Assembly (NCBI GenBank): GCA_026004035.1
Contig: BPII01000001.1
Location: 126,312-190,311, forward strand
Length of the DNA stretch: 64,000 nucleotides
Reading direction: 5' to 3'
DNA from: Candidatus Sericytochromatia bacterium
GTDB lineage: Bacteria > Cyanobacteriota > Sericytochromatia > UBA7694 > JACMQJ01
The notes under the pieces were generated by a model. That model was not told the origin of the DNA. It did no database searches and worked only from the letters and a program-made list of their open reading frames with translations. The position numbers and the translations under genes are program-made. Positions 28,745-37,267 of the stretch are shown piece after piece (the stretch's first letter is position 1; the number at the start of each line of letters is the position of its first letter).

Positions 28745-30765
28745 TGAAAGAATTTATAAATGTAGTAAAAAATAAGAATTTTACTTTTTTATGGTTTGCT
28801 CAAATACTCTCACAACTTGCTGATAAAATATTTTTTCTATTTATGGTTGTTCTTGTAACAAAAAATAGTTTCTCTAATTCAAGTGTAAGTATTTTAACAG
28901 TATTCTTTACAATACCCTCTATTTTATTATCAGCAATAGCAGGTGTTTTTGTTGATAGATGGGATAAAAAATACATAATGATTTTATCTAATATTTTTAG
29001 AGTTTTTTTTGTAATAGTACTACCTTTTAGTGAAAGTTTATACTATATTTACTTTGTAACTTTTTTTGTTTCTACTTTTACTCAATTTTTTGCTCCTGCT
29101 GAAAGTTCATTAATGCCTGCATTAGTAAAAAAAGATGAATTATTATCAGCTAATTCACTTTTTATGTCAACTTGGCTTGCCTCAATAGTAATAGGTTTTG
29201 CCAGTGGAGAAAGAATAATACATCACTTTGGTGAAAATTTTGCTCATTTAATAATAGCTTTTATGTATATTCTTTCTATTCTATGTTTAATTATAGTCTC
29301 TTCACCTAAAGAAGAACATAAAAAAAATAATATATGGGATTCTTTTATAAATGAATTAAAAGAAGGTTGGGAATATACTATAAATAATAAAATAATTTTT
29401 TATTCATTAATAAGACAAATAATAATATTTTCAGCTTTTGCTTCTTTATCTGTATTAGTAATAGGTTTTGTTAATGATGTACTATATTTAAAGCCTGCTT
29501 TTTTTGGATATTTACTAGCAATATCAGGAATAGGAATGACAATTGGTGCATTACTTGTAAATAAAATTACAAATAAATTGGGTAAAGAAAAAGTTATTTT
29601 TCTTAGTTTTATTCTTACAGGAATAAGCTTAATAATATTATCATTTACAAATCAAATAGCACATATTTTTAGTATGGATAAAGTATCACAACAAAAAAAC
29701 TTATTTAATTCATTATCAACTTTATATAGAAATGATTCTAATGTTTTTAGAGATATTAATATTTTTCTAAATATAGAGAATAACAAAAAATTAAGTTTTT
29801 TTGATAAGTTTTCATCTTTAGAATTAAAACAATTAAAAGCTTTATCTAATTTAACTAGTATAGATATAAAAACTTTATACGAAATATATAATGATGATAA
29901 AATTTCAAAAATTAGTATAGGCTCATTTTTAAAGAGAATTTCCTCTAACCATTTGGATTTTAAATTAAAAAAGGATAATTTAGAAATAAAATATGATAAG
30001 GATATTATAGAAAGATGTAAAGCACTAATATTCTTTATAAAATTCCAAAATTCTTATTTTATAGATGAAATTTTTAACTCTAAACTATCAACTAACATTT
30101 TCAATATAATTTTTAAAGACATTCTAATATTAACAGATAACAACTTTTATAATTCCAAATATATAATAGATTTACTATCAATAAATAATGAAGGAAAATC
30201 TAATTTAAACCCTAATCAAAAAATGCAAGAAATAATAAATGAAAAATCTTATTTATTAGTAAAAATTCTTTCTTTGGAAGAAGAAGAATTATATTTTGAA
30301 GATATAAAACAACTTACATTTTTAGAATATTTAGACTATATTATAAATAGCGATATATCAGAAGTAGTTTCTAATAAAGCTAAAGCATTAAAAAATATAA
30401 TTTCTAAAGATAGTCAAAAATTAATATACTTACTTTTAAAACCTCAATCTTCAAAATTTGAGTTTTATTTTGCAATAATATTTACTATTTTAATAGGTTT
30501 TTTTTCAGCTTTAAGCGTAATACCATTACAAACAATACTACAAGAATATATAAAGCCTGAAATGAGAGGAAAAGTTTTTGGTGTTCAAAATATGGCTATA
30601 AGTGCTGCTATGACTATACCTATGACAATATCAGGATTTTTAGCTGATGCATTAAATAATGTTTTTTTTGGTATAAAAGGAATACCCATAGTTATGTCAA
30701 TTGTAGGTTTTGTTGTTATAATTGGTGCTTTTATAGAGGATAAAATAGGAAAAAGAAGTATATAA
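28744..30765 (+). CDS. MFS transporter with a ~260-residue insertion
   Basis: This 673-residue protein starts as a usual major facilitator of the MFS_3/EntS type: helix 1 FTFLWFAQILSQLADKIFF, and VFVDRWDKKYIMILSN as the conserved loop 2-3. About eight helices are seen to residue 310. Then a soluble stretch of about 260 residues follows (about 315-575, charged, helical, rich in Lys, Asn and Glu). The last helices come after it (FYFAIIFTILIGFFSALSVI, then MRGKVFGVQNMAIS). The usual MFS length is about 400-420. The insertion lies in a loop after the eighth helix and is likely cytoplasmic. The start shares one base with the stop of the upstream gene. The substrate is unknown. Confidence 0.85.
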   Translation: MKEFINVVKNKNFTFLWFAQILSQLADKIFFLFMVVLVTKNSFSNSSVSILTVFFTIPSILLSAIAGVFVDRWDKKYIMILSNIFRVFFVIVLPFSESLYYIYFVTFFVSTFTQFFAPAESSLMPALVKKDELLSANSLFMSTWLASIVIGFASGERIIHHFGENFAHLIIAFMYILSILCLIIVSSPKEEHKKNNIWDSFINELKEGWEYTINNKIIFYSLIRQIIIFSAFASLSVLVIGFVNDVLYLKPAFFGYLLAISGIGMTIGALLVNKITNKLGKEKVIFLSFILTGISLIILSFTNQIAHIFSMDKVSQQKNLFNSLSTLYRNDSNVFRDINIFLNIENNKKLSFFDKFSSLELKQLKALSNLTSIDIKTLYEIYNDDKISKISIGSFLKRISSNHLDFKLKKDNLEIKYDKDIIERCKALIFFIKFQNSYFIDEIFNSKLSTNIFNIIFKDILILTDNNFYNSKYIIDLLSINNEGKSNLNPNQKMQEIINEKSYLLVKILSLEEEELYFEDIKQLTFLEYLDYIINSDISEVVSNKAKALKNIISKDSQKLIYLLLKPQSSKFEFYFAIIFTILIGFFSALSVIPLQTILQEYIKPEMRGKVFGVQNMAISAAMTIPMTISGFLADALNNVFFGIKGIPIVMSIVGFVVIIGAFIEDKIGKRSI

Positions 30766-30803
30766 AAAAGCAAGTATATATTTATTAATACTATAATTTT
30801 ATT

Positions 30804-31220
30804 ATGTTAGGTGCTATTTCATCAACTAATAAATCAAATGAAGTAGTAAAAGCTACTTCCAACAATAATATTAAAGATAATAAGTATATTGAGAATAACA
30901 ATAATAAGAATATTTTTTCAGTAAAAGATAAAACTAGTTTTACTAATTATAAAAAGGCATCAGCACCAGGAACAACAAATTTATTTGAAGAAAATAAGGA
31001 AAGAGTTAATCCTTTAGCATCAATTATTGGATTTATTTTAGCTTTTGTATCTATGACAGGTTCATCAGTAGCTTATAATGAAGCTCTTTATAATGCTTTT
31101 TCTGATAATTTAGATAAATGTAAAAAACTTTTTGATAAATATGGAACAGCTGTTGATATAGACTTTTTAGGTAATATATCAGCACAAAAAGAAAAAAGAT
31201 ATTCTGAAGAACAAAAATAA
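30804..31220 (+). CDS. Small single-pass membrane protein, unknown
   Basis: This 138-residue protein has a polar, Asn/Lys-rich N-terminus (1-65). One hydrophobic segment follows (about 72-92, ASIIGFILAFVSMTGSSVAY), then a charged tail. No family is recognised. It lies between the MFS gene (38 bases upstream) and mvaD (12 bases downstream), in the same direction. Codon use resembles that of the neighbours. It may be real, but support is only the open frame and the coherent composition. Confidence 0.55.
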   Translation: MLGAISSTNKSNEVVKATSNNNIKDNKYIENNNNKNIFSVKDKTSFTNYKKASAPGTTNLFEENKERVNPLASIIGFILAFVSMTGSSVAYNEALYNAFSDNLDKCKKLFDKYGTAVDIDFLGNISAQKEKRYSEEQK

Positions 31221-31232
31221 GATATTAAAATA

Positions 31233-32199
31233 ATGAAAGTAAAAGTTAAATCTAATACTAATATTGCTCTTGTTAAGTATTGGGGGAAAAAAAAATGATG
31301 ACTTAAAAATACCACTAAATAATAGTATATCAATGACTATAGATAGTTTATATACAATCACATCAGTAGAAGATTCAGAAAAAGATATTTTTATAATAAA
31401 TGGTAAAGAAGAAAATAATGAACGTATAAAAAATTATTTGAATTTATTTAGAAATAAATTTAATAAAAAAGATTTTCTTAAAATAGTAACAGAAAATAAT
31501 TTTCCAACATCAGCTGGAATAGCAAGCTCGGCAAGTGGTTTTTCAGCTTTAGCTTTTGCTTTAGATAAATATTGGAATTTAAATTTATCAAAAAAAGATT
31601 TATCAATATTATCAAGACTTGGTTCTGGTTCCGCTTGTAGATCAATATATGGTGGTTTTGTAGAATGGAGTAAAGGAAACAAAGATGATGGTAGTGATTC
31701 TTATTCAATTCAAATTGCTGATAAAGATTATTGGAAAGAAATAAGAATGATTATTGCTATTGTAGAAGATAATAAAAAAGTAAAAAGCTCTAGTGATGGA
31801 ATGTCTCAAACAGTTAAAACATCACCTTTTTATAATTGTTGGTTATCTAGTATAGAAAATGACTTGGTAAATGTAAGAAATGCTATTCTTGAAAGAGATA
31901 TTGAAAAATTAGGAAAAACTATTGAACATAATTGTTTAAAAATGCATGCAACAATGATAACCACAATACCATCAGTAATTTATTGGAGAGCAGGAACTTT
32001 GAAGGTGATAGAAAAAGTTAATGAAATAAGAAACAATGGCTATCCTTGCTATTATACAATTGATGCAGGCCCAAATGTAAAAATAATTTGTGAAGAAAAG
32101 GATTTATTAAATATAAAACAGCAAATAGAAAATTTAAAAGATATAAAAAAAATAATGGTTTCAAAATGTGGTGATGGTCCCACTTTTTTAGAAGACTAA
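31233..32199 (+). CDS. mvaD: Diphosphomevalonate decarboxylase (one insertion)
   Basis: This GHMP kinase-like enzyme converts mevalonate diphosphate to isopentenyl diphosphate with ATP. Translation from the ATG at 31233 begins MKVKVKSNTNIALVKYWGKK and, after removing one base in the run of five G and nine A at 31282-31295, continues NDDLKIPLNNSISMTIDSL. Also present are SAGIASSASGFSALAFAL (about 92, the ATP-binding region), LSRLGSGSACRSIYGGFVEW (about 130) and YYTIDAGPNVKI (about 272). All are characteristic of MVD. The protein is about 321 residues, a normal length. Most bacteria use the MEP route, so this gene points to a mevalonate pathway. Confidence 0.9.
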
Positions 32200-32214
32200 A
32201 TTTGTAGTTTAACT

Positions 32215-32814
32215 ATGAAAAAAATATTTTTAATTTTAATACTTACATTATTAAAAGCTAATTATTATCTTAATAATAAAGCTATTGAATACTACAATAA
32301 TAAAGATTATAAAAATGCAATTAAATATTTTAAAGAATCTTATATAAAAAATAAAAATATAATAGATTTGTATAATTTGGCTAATTCTTACTATAAAAAT
32401 GAAGAATATGAGAAAGCTATTTATTTTTACAAAAAATTTTCAAATGCAAATAAAGATATTACTCTAAAAAGTAAAGCATATTATAATATTGGAAATTCTT
32501 ATTATAGAAATTATCAAAAAAATAATAAAAATACTTATATAGAGAAATCATTAGAATATTACTATAAATCATTAGATTTTGACAAGAATAATATTAGAGC
32601 GATAGAAAATATTAATTTTATAAAGAATTTATTAAATAAAAGAATTAATAATAATAAAGATTTTAAAAAAAATAATCAAAGAGAAAATAATATTGATAAC
32701 AAACAAATTGAAAAAGATATAAACGAGCTAAAAGAATTAGAAAAATATTATTTTAAGTATTTAAATAGAATAAACAGGAACACTACTAATAATTCCAATA
32801 AGAAAGATTGGTAA
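32215..32814 (+). CDS. TPR-repeat protein with N-terminal hydrophobic segment
   Basis: This 199-residue protein starts MKKIFLILILTLLKAN, a short signal or anchor, followed by two or three TPR units: AIEYYNNKDYKNAIKYF, then DLYNLANSYYKNEEYEKAIY, then AYYNIGNSYYRNYQKNNK. The C-terminal third is Asn/Lys-rich and disordered. It recalls BatC/BatE-type TPR proteins that accompany moxR, although moxR here is 25 kb away. It follows mvaD by 15 bases, so the two may share a transcript. Confidence 0.65.
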   Translation: MKKIFLILILTLLKANYYLNNKAIEYYNNKDYKNAIKYFKESYIKNKNIIDLYNLANSYYKNEEYEKAIYFYKKFSNANKDITLKSKAYYNIGNSYYRNYQKNNKNTYIEKSLEYYYKSLDFDKNNIRAIENINFIKNLLNKRINNNKDFKKNNQRENNIDNKQIEKDINELKELEKYYFKYLNRINRNTTNNSNKKDW

Positions 32815-32876
32815 CTAATGTTACGCAAATTTTTATAATTTGAATTTTTATAAAAAAAATTTAAAATATTCTATAA

Positions 32877-33017
32877 CTATTTATCATCAAAGAAAATTCT
32901 ATATTTTTGTGCTTCTAAATCTTCAAATTGTCCTGATTTTAATGCCCAAATAAATAAAGCTAATAAACTTAATCCTATAAGTAACATTATAGGTAACATA
33001 AAAAAAATAGCATTCAT
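32877..33017 (-). CDS. ccoS: cbb3-type cytochrome oxidase assembly protein CcoS
   Basis: This tiny 46-residue gene on the minus strand lies between the TPR gene and the sigma factor gene. Translation from the ATG at 33017 is MNAIFFMLPIMLLIGLSLLA, then LFIWALKSGQFEDLEAQKY, then RIFFDDK. A single membrane helix followed by WALKSGQFEDLE and a terminal FDD is the hallmark of CcoS/FixS, needed to mature the cbb3 high-affinity oxidase. No other cco genes are in the window. It implies microaerobic respiration. Confidence 0.85.
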   Translation of the reverse strand: MNAIFFMLPIMLLIGLSLLALFIWALKSGQFEDLEAQKYRIFFDDK

Positions 33018-33041
33018 AAAATTTTTTTATACCCTAAAGAA

Positions 33042-34088
33042 TTAATTTTTTATAAAATTTAAATATGACCTATTTTTATCTAATTTTTTTAACTTCTTTA
33101 TTGCAATATTTATTATTTGTCTAACTCTTTCTTTTGTAGTTCCTAAATCTTGAGCTATAGATTGTATGCTTTTTTGCTCTTCACCTATTCCAAATCTTGA
33201 TTTTATTACTTCTTTTTCTTTTTCTGTTAAAGTATTCAAAAGATTATTTACTTTTTCCTTCATATCTTCTTTAATTAATATTTCTTCTGGTGTTTCAGAG
33301 TTACTAGGTACTAAATCACTTATATATATATCATCATCACTTTTTATTTTTAAGTCTAAAGAAATTGGTTCTAAAGATGATTGAATAATATTATGATATT
33401 TATTAATAGACAAATTTAATTCTTTTGATATTTCTTCTTCAATATTTTTATTATCCATATTTGCATCTGACATATTCTTCATCATTCTTTTAATTTTTTG
33501 ATTAGCTTCAACTATATGTAAAGGTAACCTTATAGTTCTAGACTTAGTAGCTAATCCTCTTGATATAGCTTGTTTTATCCACCATGTAGCATAAGTACTA
33601 AATCTATATCCTTTATCTGGGTCAAATTTTTCAACAGCTCTTATTAAACCCAAGTTTCCCTCTTGTATTAAATCACTAAAAGGTAATCCTTTATCTTTAA
33701 ATTTTTTAGCAATGCTAACTACTAATCTTAAATTAGATGTTATAAGTTTGTTAAAGGCTATATGATAATTTCTTTTTATTTCCTTTATTTTCTCAATAGG
33801 TATATTAGTTTTGATAGATAATTCTTCTAAAGTTGGTTTTACTCCTTGCTCATTTAAAATTTTACTTTCAATATTTTCTAATTTTTGATTTTCTTTTATT
33901 ATTCTTCCATACTTTATTTCTTCTTCTGTTGTCAATAATTTTATAGATGATATATCATCTAAGTATTTTTTTATTAAATTATCCTTATTTATATCCTCAA
34001 TATCGCTTTCAGATTCTTCTTCATTTAAATCTAAATCATCTAAAATTGTTTCATCATCAATAATTTCTAATTTATCAATAATATTCAT
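33042..34088 (-). CDS. Sigma-70 family factor (group 1/2, RpoD-like)
   Basis: This 348-residue sigma factor has a short acidic N-terminus of about 40 residues (DDLDLNEEESESDIED). Region 1.2 follows (LIKKYLDDISSIKLLTTEEE), then region 2 with NLRLVVSIAKKFKDKGLPF, DLIQEGNLGLIRAVEKFD and YRFSTYATWWIKQAI. Region 3 is RTIRLPLHI and onward. Region 4.2 ends with GTTKERVRQI. The preserved regions 2 and 4 mean that it recognises standard -35/-10 promoters. There is no full region 1.1, so it could be the primary or a group 2 factor. A very strong Shine-Dalgarno sequence (AAAGGAGGGGG, 34093-34103) precedes the ATG. It lies 14 bases after the merR gene. Confidence 0.9.
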   Translation of the reverse strand: MNIIDKLEIIDDETILDDLDLNEEESESDIEDINKDNLIKKYLDDISSIKLLTTEEEIKYGRIIKENQKLENIESKILNEQGVKPTLEELSIKTNIPIEKIKEIKRNYHIAFNKLITSNLRLVVSIAKKFKDKGLPFSDLIQEGNLGLIRAVEKFDPDKGYRFSTYATWWIKQAISRGLATKSRTIRLPLHIVEANQKIKRMMKNMSDANMDNKNIEEEISKELNLSINKYHNIIQSSLEPISLDLKIKSDDDIYISDLVPSNSETPEEILIKEDMKEKVNNLLNTLTEKEKEVIKSRFGIGEEQKSIQSIAQDLGTTKERVRQIINIAIKKLKKLDKNRSYLNFIKN

Positions 34089-34092
34089 AAAA

Positions 34093-34103
34093 ACCCCCTC
34101 CTT
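34093..34103 (-). promoter_or_regulatory. Unusually strong ribosome binding site before the sigma gene
   Basis: AAAGGAGGGGG on the minus strand, complementary to the anti-SD end of 16S rRNA over more bases than needed and overlapping the stop codon of merR. It stands out because many genes here have poor sites. Confidence 0.7.
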
Positions 34104-34498
34104 TAAAAATTAATTCTAGAGTTAGATAACTTACTTTCTATTAATTTTTTTATGAAATTAGATATTTCTAACAAATCTTTTTCATCTAATACATTATTTC
34201 TAAAGTTTATTTCTATATTATCATCTAATTTATACCTTTCAAATTTACATGTCATATTTGTTTCATGTTTAATAGGATGATTATTTTTATTATCTTCCAT
34301 TAAAAGTTTGATTTGTGTAACAGGTACTCCATTATTAGTCCATAATTTAATAGCTTGCAATTTAGATAAGTGTTGTTCTGTATAGTAAGAACCTCTACAA
34401 GCACCAACTGGAGGCTCTAATAGTCCTATTTCAATATAATATCTAATGGTCCTTTTAGAAAAACCAGTTAATTTAGACAATAAATCTATACTATACAT
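34103..34498 (-). CDS. MerR-family transcriptional regulator
   Basis: I start this 131-residue protein at the ATG at 34498, where AGGAG lies seven bases upstream; a longer frame exists but lacks support. The N-terminal winged helix-turn-helix is classic MerR: MYSIDLLSKLTGFSKRTIRY, then YIEIGLLEPP and GSYYTEQHLSKLQAI (residues about 1-50). The C-terminal part is short, with one Cys (about 85) in a KHETNMTCKFERYKL stretch and no metal-binding Cys pair. The inducer is unknown. It is followed directly by the sigma factor gene, so the regulator and the sigma factor are probably in one operon. Confidence 0.85.
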   Translation of the reverse strand: MYSIDLLSKLTGFSKRTIRYYIEIGLLEPPVGACRGSYYTEQHLSKLQAIKLWTNNGVPVTQIKLLMEDNKNNHPIKHETNMTCKFERYKLDDNIEINFRNNVLDEKDLLEISNFIKKLIESKLSNSRINF

Positions 34499-34749
34499 TT
34501 TCCAACTCCTAATAATTATTATACCATTTTTATAACAAAAATAAAACATATTTATCACAAAATTAATATAAAATTAATATCTTATAAATGTTATAAAATT
34601 GTTTTATTTTAATTTAATGTTAATTTAAAAATAATATATTCGTAAAACTTAAGAGAAATTTAAGTATTTTATAATTTAAAATTCATATTTATTTTTTTAG
34701 ATAAAAAATATAATTTTTTAGAAATTTATTTTTGGCAATCAAAAATCTT

Positions 34750-36006
34750 ATGTTAAAAAAAACGTTTTTATTTGTTATTTTTTATGTATTATTAAGTAGC
34801 AACGTTTATTCTCAAGAAAATATTACTGAGAATTGGAAATTTAATGGTGAAGTTCTCTTGAGAAGTGAAGCTGATGGTAGAGATTTTAATAATAGCACTC
34901 CATTAAATTTTTATACAATTATGAGAACAAGATTTTCTATGGAGAAAATGTTATTAGAAAACACTGATTTTTATCTACAAATAGAAGATTCAAGAATATT
35001 TGGTGAAGAAGGTTCAGCTGTTGCTAATCTTAGAAATATAGATATGTTTCAAGGATACATAAATTTTATAAAACCTTTTAAAATACCATTTGATATACAA
35101 ATAGGAAGATTTATAATGGACTATGGAACAACGAGATTTTTTTCTTCATTACCAGGTTGGAACTATATAGGAAGGTCATTTGATGGAATAAGAGTGAAAA
35201 ACAAAAATGATTATTTTAATATAGATATTTTTTCTTTAATAACAAATACAGCATCAAGATATATAAGTAATGCAACTCCTGATTTGTATTCTTCAATAGT
35301 GCCAAATATAAACAATACAATAAATGGATTTTGGTTAAATAAAAATATAGGTTTTAATGAAATAAATTTATTTTCATATTATGAATATAATAGAAAACAA
35401 ACTAAAGTTGGTTTTTCTGATTTGTCAAGATTAACAACAGGTATAAGTCATAAAGGAAAATATACAAATGATTTCTATACTTTAGAAGAGTTAGCTTTTC
35501 AAAAAGGTTTCATTTCTGATAAAGAAACAAATTCTTATTTAATATCGTTACAAGCTTATTATATATTTTTGAAAGATTTCAATTTAGGTATAGGATTAGA
35601 TATTTTATCTGGAGGTGCTAACGATAAGGTTAATAATACAATGGATATACTATATGGAAATGCTCATGCTTTTCATGGATATATGGATTACTTTACAAAT
35701 ATTCCAAAAAATACTTCTAATTTAGGATTAAATGACTTTTATATAAAATTAAAATGGATAAAAGAAAATTTTCCTTTATCAATTAATTTAGATTTACATC
35801 AATTTAATTCTAATATTTCAAAAAACAATATGTTTTCCTTTGGCAAGGAAGCTGATTTGCTATTTGAATACAAATATTCAAATAATGCAATAATTCAAGC
35901 AGATTTTAGTACATTTATACCAGAAGATTTATTTAAATCAAACAGCTTTTTTAATAAAAGTAATATAGGTTTTTGGTCGTATATTTCAACAAAATATAAT
36001 TTTTAA
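34750..36006 (+). CDS. Outer-membrane beta-barrel protein (porin-like, alginate-export-like)
   Basis: This protein has 418 residues from the ATG at 34750. I prefer this start to the TTG at 34732 because it gives a proper signal peptide, MLKKTFLFVIFYVLLSSNVYS, with cleavage before QEN. The mature part is a repeating beta pattern with aromatic girdles: WKFNGEVLLRSEADGRDF, MRTRFSMEKMLLENTDFYLQ, IGRFIMDYGTTRFF and a terminal GFWSYISTKYNF ending in Phe, as in barrels. Early blocks resemble the alginate-export family of porins. It is probably a pore in the outer membrane; the substrate is unknown. It is divergent from merR. Confidence 0.75.
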   Translation: MLKKTFLFVIFYVLLSSNVYSQENITENWKFNGEVLLRSEADGRDFNNSTPLNFYTIMRTRFSMEKMLLENTDFYLQIEDSRIFGEEGSAVANLRNIDMFQGYINFIKPFKIPFDIQIGRFIMDYGTTRFFSSLPGWNYIGRSFDGIRVKNKNDYFNIDIFSLITNTASRYISNATPDLYSSIVPNINNTINGFWLNKNIGFNEINLFSYYEYNRKQTKVGFSDLSRLTTGISHKGKYTNDFYTLEELAFQKGFISDKETNSYLISLQAYYIFLKDFNLGIGLDILSGGANDKVNNTMDILYGNAHAFHGYMDYFTNIPKNTSNLGLNDFYIKLKWIKENFPLSINLDLHQFNSNISKNNMFSFGKEADLLFEYKYSNNAIIQADFSTFIPEDLFKSNSFFNKSNIGFWSYISTKYNF

Positions 36007-36092
36007 AAATAATATTTATAAAAGTAAAAATATCACTTTTTTGTTTTAGGATTATGTTATTATTTTAGTAAATTATTTAACTAAAAATTAAA

Positions 36093-37253
36093 ATGGCTAC
36101 AAATACAAAAAAGAAAATATTAATTGTAGATGACGAACAAAATATTACTTGGTCAATGGAAAAATATCTTTCAAAAGAAGGATATTTTATTGCTACAGCT
36201 GATTCAGCAAAAAAAGGTGCTGAACTTTTAAATACATCTCCTTTTGACTTAGTAATTACAGATATGAAAATGCCTGAAGTAGATGGTTTTCAGTTTCTAA
36301 ATTGGATAAAAAAGAATCATCCAAAATCAAAAGTAGTAATAATGACAGCTTTTGGATCTCCTTCAATAAGAGAAACAGCTAAACAGCTAGGAGCATTCAG
36401 ATATTTTGAAAAACCAGTAGATTTAAATCAACTTAGAAAATTCATAAATGAAACTTTAGCTGATAAAGGTTTTACAGGTAATATACTAGATATAGACTTA
36501 TTTGATTTTGTTCAAATGATATTATTAGCAAGAAAACAAAAATTAATATCAGTTACAGATCCTGTAACTATGCAAATGGGACTACTTTATTTAAAAGGTG
36601 GTGATGTAATTCATGCTGAATGTGGTAATTTAAAAGGTGAAGAAGCTTTTTATACAATAATGGCTATGAAGAGTGGTATATTTTCCGATATGCCTTGGAT
36701 AGATCCACCACAAAGAACTATTAATGCACCATTTAACCATTTACTTATGGAAGCAGCAAGAATAATGGATGAAAGTGCTTCTAATCTTCAAGATTTAGAA
36801 GCTACTGTTGAAGCAGTTAAAAAGGTAATGGAAAAACATAAAAATGAAAATCAAGAAAAGATAGATAACGCTGAAGCTATAAAACAGATTTTAGCTTTAT
36901 TAAGAAATGAAATACCTGAAACTTTATGTGTAATGATAATTAATGCTAGAGATGGAAGACTTGTTGAAGGTTCAACAGCCATTGATAGGTATAATATGAA
37001 TGAGTCATCAACAATATTTAAAAACCTATTTTCAACTTGTGGTGATGCTGAAGTAATGCTTACTGGTTTTGCTGAAAGAAGAAGACAAATAGAAGAATTA
37101 CTTATAACTAATCAACAAGATTATTCTATTATTAGAAAATTAAAAGATGGAAAGTATTTAATTTATATAAGTTTTCCTAAAACTTCTAATTTAGGAATGG
37201 TAAAAATTACTTTAAATAATTATGTTTCAGAACTAGAGTCTCATTTACCTTGA
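36093..37253 (+). CDS. Response regulator with PATAN (DUF4388) and C-terminal roadblock-like domain
   Basis: In this 386-residue protein, residues 8-125 are a receiver domain: acidic pair in ILIVDDEQN, phosphorylated Asp in LVITDMKMPEVDG (about 55), switch Thr in VIMTAFG, and Lys in YFEKPVD. Residues 130-245 are a PATAN domain (FTGNILDIDLFDFVQMILLA, GLLYLKGGDVIHAEC, GEEAFYTIMAMKSGIF). Residues 255-386 (LCVMIINARDGRLVEGSTAI, GMVKITLNNYVSELES) resemble a roadblock/LC7 fold. This combination could link a phosphorelay to Ras-like GTPases such as the MglA at 38474. No kinase is adjacent; the hybrid kinase at 18065 is a candidate but lies far off. Confidence 0.85.
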   Translation: MATNTKKKILIVDDEQNITWSMEKYLSKEGYFIATADSAKKGAELLNTSPFDLVITDMKMPEVDGFQFLNWIKKNHPKSKVVIMTAFGSPSIRETAKQLGAFRYFEKPVDLNQLRKFINETLADKGFTGNILDIDLFDFVQMILLARKQKLISVTDPVTMQMGLLYLKGGDVIHAECGNLKGEEAFYTIMAMKSGIFSDMPWIDPPQRTINAPFNHLLMEAARIMDESASNLQDLEATVEAVKKVMEKHKNENQEKIDNAEAIKQILALLRNEIPETLCVMIINARDGRLVEGSTAIDRYNMNESSTIFKNLFSTCGDAEVMLTGFAERRRQIEELLITNQQDYSIIRKLKDGKYLIYISFPKTSNLGMVKITLNNYVSELESHLP

Positions 37254-37267
37254 TTTTTATATAAAAG

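Noticed and set aside
34732..34749. TTG start six codons upstream of the porin-like gene
   Set aside because: It would put polar residues before the signal peptide; the ATG at 34750 gives a standard lysine-hydrophobic signal.
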